Shown here: positions 60,765-64,000 of the stretch, piece after piece | How positions within the stretch are numbered: position 1 is the stretch's first letter | Layout of the letters: each line of letters starts with the position of its first letter | Assembly (NCBI RefSeq): GCF_009674775.1 | Contig: NZ_WKKE01000018.1 | Span: 1-64,000 of the forward strand | Direction: 5' to 3' | Length of the DNA stretch: 64,000 bases | From: Flavobacterium sp. LC2016-23 | GTDB taxonomy: Bacteria; Bacteroidota; Bacteroidia; Flavobacteriales; Flavobacteriaceae | Notes under the pieces: generated by a model | Database searches by the model: none | What the model was told of the DNA's origin: nothing | Seen by the model: the letters and a program-made list of their open reading frames with translations, nothing else | Translations under genes and position numbers: made by a program

Positions 60765-63158
60765 ATGAAAAAAAATCCTACTTCAATACTAGCCTTTCTA
60801 TGTGTCATAGCCATTTTAGCTATTATATACGCCACAATGATGCCCCAGTGGGTTTCTAAAAATGAAGAAGCCCTCGCAGAATTCTCTACAGAACGAGCAC
60901 TGAATCAAGTCAAAATCATAGCCCAGAAACCCCATTATGTAGGCTCGACAAATCATGAATTAGTGGCCAATTATCTTAAACTTGAATTGAACAGAATCGG
61001 TTTAGAGACGACTACACAGGAAGGATTCACCCTTAACAAAAAAGGGCTCTTAGTAAAATCTAAGAATATTCTTGCCCGCATTAAAGGAACAGACAATTCA
61101 AAAGCACTTTTATTACTTTCCCATTACGACAGTGCCCCACACTCGTTTTCTAAAGGTGCAAGTGATGATGCTTCCGGAGTTGCGACGATCCTCGAAGGTA
61201 TCCGTGCCTTTTTATACGCGAAGCAGCCTCATAAAAATGATATTATTATTCTCTTTTCCGATGCCGAAGAATTAGGACTAAACGGTGCGGCACTCTTTGT
61301 AGATAAGCATCCGTGGGCAAAAGACGTCGGACTGGTTTTAAATTTTGAAGCCAGAGGTTCTTCAGGGCCAAGTTATATGCTCATGGAGACCAACAAAGGA
61401 AATGAAGCACTTGTAAAAGAGTTTTCGAATGCAAAAACAAAATTTCCGGTTTCAAATTCACTGATGTACAGCATTTACAAAATGCTTCCAAACGATACCG
61501 ACCTGACTGTTTTCAGAGAGCAGGGAAACATTCAGGGCTTTAATTTTGCCTTTATCGATGGTCATTTCAATTACCACACCCAGCAAGATGATTTTCAGCA
61601 TCTCAATAAAACAACACTGACCCATCAGGGCACTTATCTGATGCCTTTATTAAAATATTTTTCGAATTTCGATCTAAATGCAACAGCTTCAACTGAGGAT
61701 AATGTTTATTTTAATGTTCCTTTCGGATTTTTTATAAGTTATCCTTTTGCATGGGTAGCGCCAATGACCATCATTGCTTTAGGCCTGTTAATCCTTTTCA
61801 TTTTTATCGGAAAAGCAAAACGTGTTATCAGTTTCAGAGAAATTTTCAGGGGGTTTGTTCCTTTGTTAGGTTCTGTGATTATAGCAGGGCTGGTTACTTT
61901 TTTAGGATGGAAAATTTTATTGGAAGTGTATCCGCAATACAATGACCTGTTAAACGGATTTACCTATAATGGTCATGCTTACATTGGTGCTTTTGTAACG
62001 CTTAGTATCGCCATTTGTTTTGCGTTCTATCATCATTTTTCTGAAGGGAAAATAACGATGAATCATTTCGTAGCTCCCTTGTTGCTCTGGATCGCCATCA
62101 ATGCTTTTCTGGCCAACAGCCTCACAGGAGCCGGATTCCTGATTATTCCGGTATATTTCGGAGTTCTTCTTTTTGGAATTTTTGTCATCACACAACATTA
62201 CAGTTTAGGACTGAATTTATTATTTTCTATTCCGGCCTTAGCCATTGTGGCGCCTTTTATAATAATGTTTCCGGTAGGTTTAGGATTAAAAATACTATAC
62301 GGAAGTGCTGTGCTCACCGTTTTATTATTTGGATTATTACTCCCGATATTTGGTGCTTTTTCGAAAAAAGGAATCTGGACGATGCTCTTTTTTGGAATAT
62401 CCATTGGCTTTTTCGTTTACGCAGGGATTCACTCGGATTATGAAAAAGGGAAAGCAAAATCAAATAGTTTATTGTATGTTTATAACGCCAACACCAATTC
62501 GGCCCTATGGACGACTTATGATGTCAACTTAGACGACTGGACCAAAAGCTATCTGGGAGAGACCAATCAAAAAGCAGTGGGTTTAAATTCACTTCCGATT
62601 ACCAGCAAATACAATTCAGCATTTACCTACAGTGCCATCGCTCCAAATGTGGCAGTGCCAAAACCAACGGTAACGTTCATCAAAGACAGTGTGGTGGGCA
62701 ATAACAGGTATTTAAAAATAAAAATAACGCCCAACCGAAAAGTAAACCGTTACGACATTTATGCCAACACCAAAATGACGTTTTACAACTTTAAAGCCAA
62801 TGGCGTTTCGACTTCAGGACAAACCGGAAATCGTTTAGAACGTGATGACAGCAAAATTTTATGTTATTACGTGGTAGGCAACGAACCGCTTGTTTTAGAA
62901 TTCTACATCAATAAATCTTCTATTTTCGATATGGATCTTATTGAAAGTTCGTTTGATTTAATGACTAATCCGTTGTTTAATATCAAACCAAGAAGTGACT
63001 GGATGATGCCGACACCTTTTGTGCTGAATGATGCTGTTTTGATTCAACAGAAAATAAAAAGATATACCGCTCCTTTGAAACCCATTGATCCTGCCCCGGT
63101 AAAAGACAGTATCATTGTTGCAAAAGACACTTTAACACCGGTAGTTAAACCTGAATAA
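60765..63158 (+). CDS. M28-family membrane peptidase
   Basis: The 797-residue protein has an N-terminal anchor (residues 6-25) and an M28 catalytic domain outside the membrane. Metal ligands are seen at HYDSAP (His120, Asp122), GASDDASG (Asp134/Asp135), SDAEELGL (Glu168/Glu169, catalytic) and later HFNYHTQQDD. About nine transmembrane helices follow (residues 325-570) and a beta-rich C-terminal end. It should be an aminopeptidase of the M28 type such as those related to ER-type ERMP1. It is 11 bases downstream of the zinc-ribbon gene. Confidence 0.92.
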   Translation: MKKNPTSILAFLCVIAILAIIYATMMPQWVSKNEEALAEFSTERALNQVKIIAQKPHYVGSTNHELVANYLKLELNRIGLETTTQEGFTLNKKGLLVKSKNILARIKGTDNSKALLLLSHYDSAPHSFSKGASDDASGVATILEGIRAFLYAKQPHKNDIIILFSDAEELGLNGAALFVDKHPWAKDVGLVLNFEARGSSGPSYMLMETNKGNEALVKEFSNAKTKFPVSNSLMYSIYKMLPNDTDLTVFREQGNIQGFNFAFIDGHFNYHTQQDDFQHLNKTTLTHQGTYLMPLLKYFSNFDLNATASTEDNVYFNVPFGFFISYPFAWVAPMTIIALGLLILFIFIGKAKRVISFREIFRGFVPLLGSVIIAGLVTFLGWKILLEVYPQYNDLLNGFTYNGHAYIGAFVTLSIAICFAFYHHFSEGKITMNHFVAPLLLWIAINAFLANSLTGAGFLIIPVYFGVLLFGIFVITQHYSLGLNLLFSIPALAIVAPFIIMFPVGLGLKILYGSAVLTVLLFGLLLPIFGAFSKKGIWTMLFFGISIGFFVYAGIHSDYEKGKAKSNSLLYVYNANTNSALWTTYDVNLDDWTKSYLGETNQKAVGLNSLPITSKYNSAFTYSAIAPNVAVPKPTVTFIKDSVVGNNRYLKIKITPNRKVNRYDIYANTKMTFYNFKANGVSTSGQTGNRLERDDSKILCYYVVGNEPLVLEFYINKSSIFDMDLIESSFDLMTNPLFNIKPRSDWMMPTPFVLNDAVLIQQKIKRYTAPLKPIDPAPVKDSIIVAKDTLTPVVKPE

Positions 63159-63194
63159 GAACGTTTCTTCAATTATAATTAGCAAAAAAAGGCA

Positions 63195-63229
63195 AAAGGA
63201 CAAACTTTAAAAATTAAAGTTTGTCCTTT
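63195..63229. terminator. Bidirectional terminator between M28 and rhodanese genes
   Basis: AAAGGACAAACTTTA (63195-63209) pairs with TAAAGTTTGTCCTTT (63215-63229) around aaaat. Both convergent genes end here. Confidence 0.85.
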
Positions 63230-63233
63230 TTGT

Positions 63234-63629
63234 TTAACAGGCACATTCTATTTTCAGTCCTGAATTTTTACCGTTGGTCCCTTCGGTAGCATAACCGTCA
63301 AATTTCCACCACTCGATTCCACCGATCAGTTCTTTTACCTTAAAACCCAGTTTCGTCATATTCAGCGCTCCTTTTGTGGAGGCATTACAGCCAATTCCGT
63401 CGCAATAGGTGACATACAAAATTTCTTTGTCCAGATGCCTGGTACTTTCAGCATTCATTTCACGATGCGGAATATTAATTGCACCAGGAATATGCTCTGC
63501 TTCGAAACCAAATGCTTTTCGGGCATCAATTACCATAACTTTTTCACCGTTATTCAGGGCATCAAACAAATCGGAAGGATCCATTTCGAAGGCTAGTTTA
63601 TTTTCATAATGTTTAATCTGCGTTTCCAT
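63234..63629 (-). CDS. Rhodanese-like domain protein
   Basis: The 131-residue protein has the single rhodanese fold: VMVIDARKAFGFEAEHIPGAINIPH and the catalytic Cys76 in VTYCDGIGCNASTKGA, where a second Cys81 sits in the loop. The C-terminus has a -CAC end, giving extra cysteines. It should move sulfane sulfur or reduce thiol/selenate-type substrates. It is divergent from a LysR regulator, which may control it. A minus-strand box TACTTTTG lies at 63658-63665. Confidence 0.9.
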   Translation of the reverse strand: METQIKHYENKLAFEMDPSDLFDALNNGEKVMVIDARKAFGFEAEHIPGAINIPHREMNAESTRHLDKEILYVTYCDGIGCNASTKGALNMTKLGFKVKELIGGIEWWKFDGYATEGTNGKNSGLKIECAC

Positions 63630-63752
63630 TTTTTCAGGTTTTAATGATTTATTTTTTCAAAAGTAGCTGAAGTACGAAGACCATAAAAACGAAAAGAATT
63701 CATCAACTTGATTACTTTTTTTCATGGAAAACCCATCTTAAAATTTTGTTCC

Positions 63753-63764
63753 TTTGTATACAAA
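63753..63764. promoter_or_regulatory. Palindrome TTTGTATACAAA, possible LysR site
   Basis: A perfect 12-base palindrome lies 11 bases before the LysR start codon, in the divergent region. LysR proteins bind inverted repeats of the T-N11-A kind, and here the self-symmetric core may be an operator. Not more than suggestive. Confidence 0.35.
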
Positions 63765-63774
63765 TTCGCTAAAA

Positions 63775-64000
63775 ATGGAAATACGTCATTTACGACTGAT
63801 CAAAGCAATTGTCGAAGAAGGAAGCATCACCAAAGCAATCGATAAACTTCATCTGACACAATCGGCACTGAGCCACCAGCTCAAGGAAGCTGAATATCAG
63901 TTGGGCACGCCCATATTTTTCAGGATGAATAAAAAACTGGTTCTAACCAAAGCCGGAGAAAAAATCTATGAGATCGCCAATGAAATCCTCGACAAACTAT
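63775..64000 (+). CDS. LysR-family transcriptional regulator (3' partial)
   Basis: The first 75 codons are visible: MEIRHLRLIKAIVEEG, SITKAIDKLHLTQSALSHQL and KEAEYQLGTPIFFRMNKKLV. This is the LysR winged helix, with the typical LTQSALSHQL recognition helix, and it is similar in wording to MetR. The effector domain lies outside the window. It is divergent from the rhodanese gene by 145 bases; LysR regulators often control the gene they face, so a link to sulfur metabolism is possible. Confidence 0.9.
   Translation, partial: MEIRHLRLIKAIVEEGSITKAIDKLHLTQSALSHQLKEAEYQLGTPIFFRMNKKLVLTKAGEKIYEIANEILDKL

Overview
The window is an ordinary-looking chromosomal segment of a Bacteroidota bacterium, most likely the genus Flavobacterium. 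The signs are the low GC content, a type IX secretion sorting tail at the left edge, a CarboxypepD-like/TonB receptor, DUF4270 and DUF4286 proteins, the flavobacterial promoter form TTG-N17-23-TAnnTTTG upstream of several genes, few Shine-Dalgarno sequences, and many AT-rich spacers filled with short repeated words. I see no rRNA, tRNA, CRISPR array, prophage, integrase or complete insertion sequence. About 65 protein genes are supported, including two shown by reading the spacers: a 49-codon antitoxin-like gene and a LysR gene cut by the right edge.

Left part (1-21100). The tail of a secreted protein is followed by minus-strand biotin genes: bioD-bioA plus a ketoacyl synthase, with bioF about 2.7 kb away. 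Between them lies an ECF sigma unit (small membrane protein, TraB/GumN protein, sigma factor, membrane protein). Next come atpD-atpC, a TonB receptor with a GDSL lipoprotein, an operon of a GT5-only starch-synthase-like protein, DUF4270 lipoprotein and glmS, and divergently panC-panD.

Middle (21100-48180). This part holds an esterase-fold protein lacking its nucleophile, radA, an AsmA-like/GT51 transglycosylase, an aldo-keto reductase, an OmpA lipoprotein, exonuclease III and an OlsF-like two-domain acyltransferase. It continues with two TM2 proteins plus DUF805, a 2-hydroxyacid dehydrogenase, an Asp/Glu racemase, nhaA, proC, mgtE-rsmA, a nucleotidyltransferase with a small partner, a TPR protein, serS, DMP19-like, patatin-like, DinB-fusion and CDGSH proteins.

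Right part (48180-64000). metG is followed by a promoter and a well-folded, unidentified RNA element in front of a 90-codon gene. Then come two related exported proteins, an EamA transporter, a HAD hydrolase and CAT-like acetyltransferase pair, ferritin with a Cys/Lys-rich small protein, DUF2461, ssb, a GNAT/nitrilase fusion with a zinc-ribbon protein and an M28 peptidase, and finally a rhodanese protein divergent from a LysR regulator.

Most of the window is housekeeping metabolism, envelope and translation. The best candidates for something undescribed are the RNA element at 50391-50474, the nucleotidyltransferase/small-protein pair at 38947-39610, the ferritin-linked Cys/Lys-rich protein, the TraB-ECF unit, the nucleophile-less esterase and the families of repeated words in spacers. 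All functions are read from sequence and memory of families; nothing was searched.
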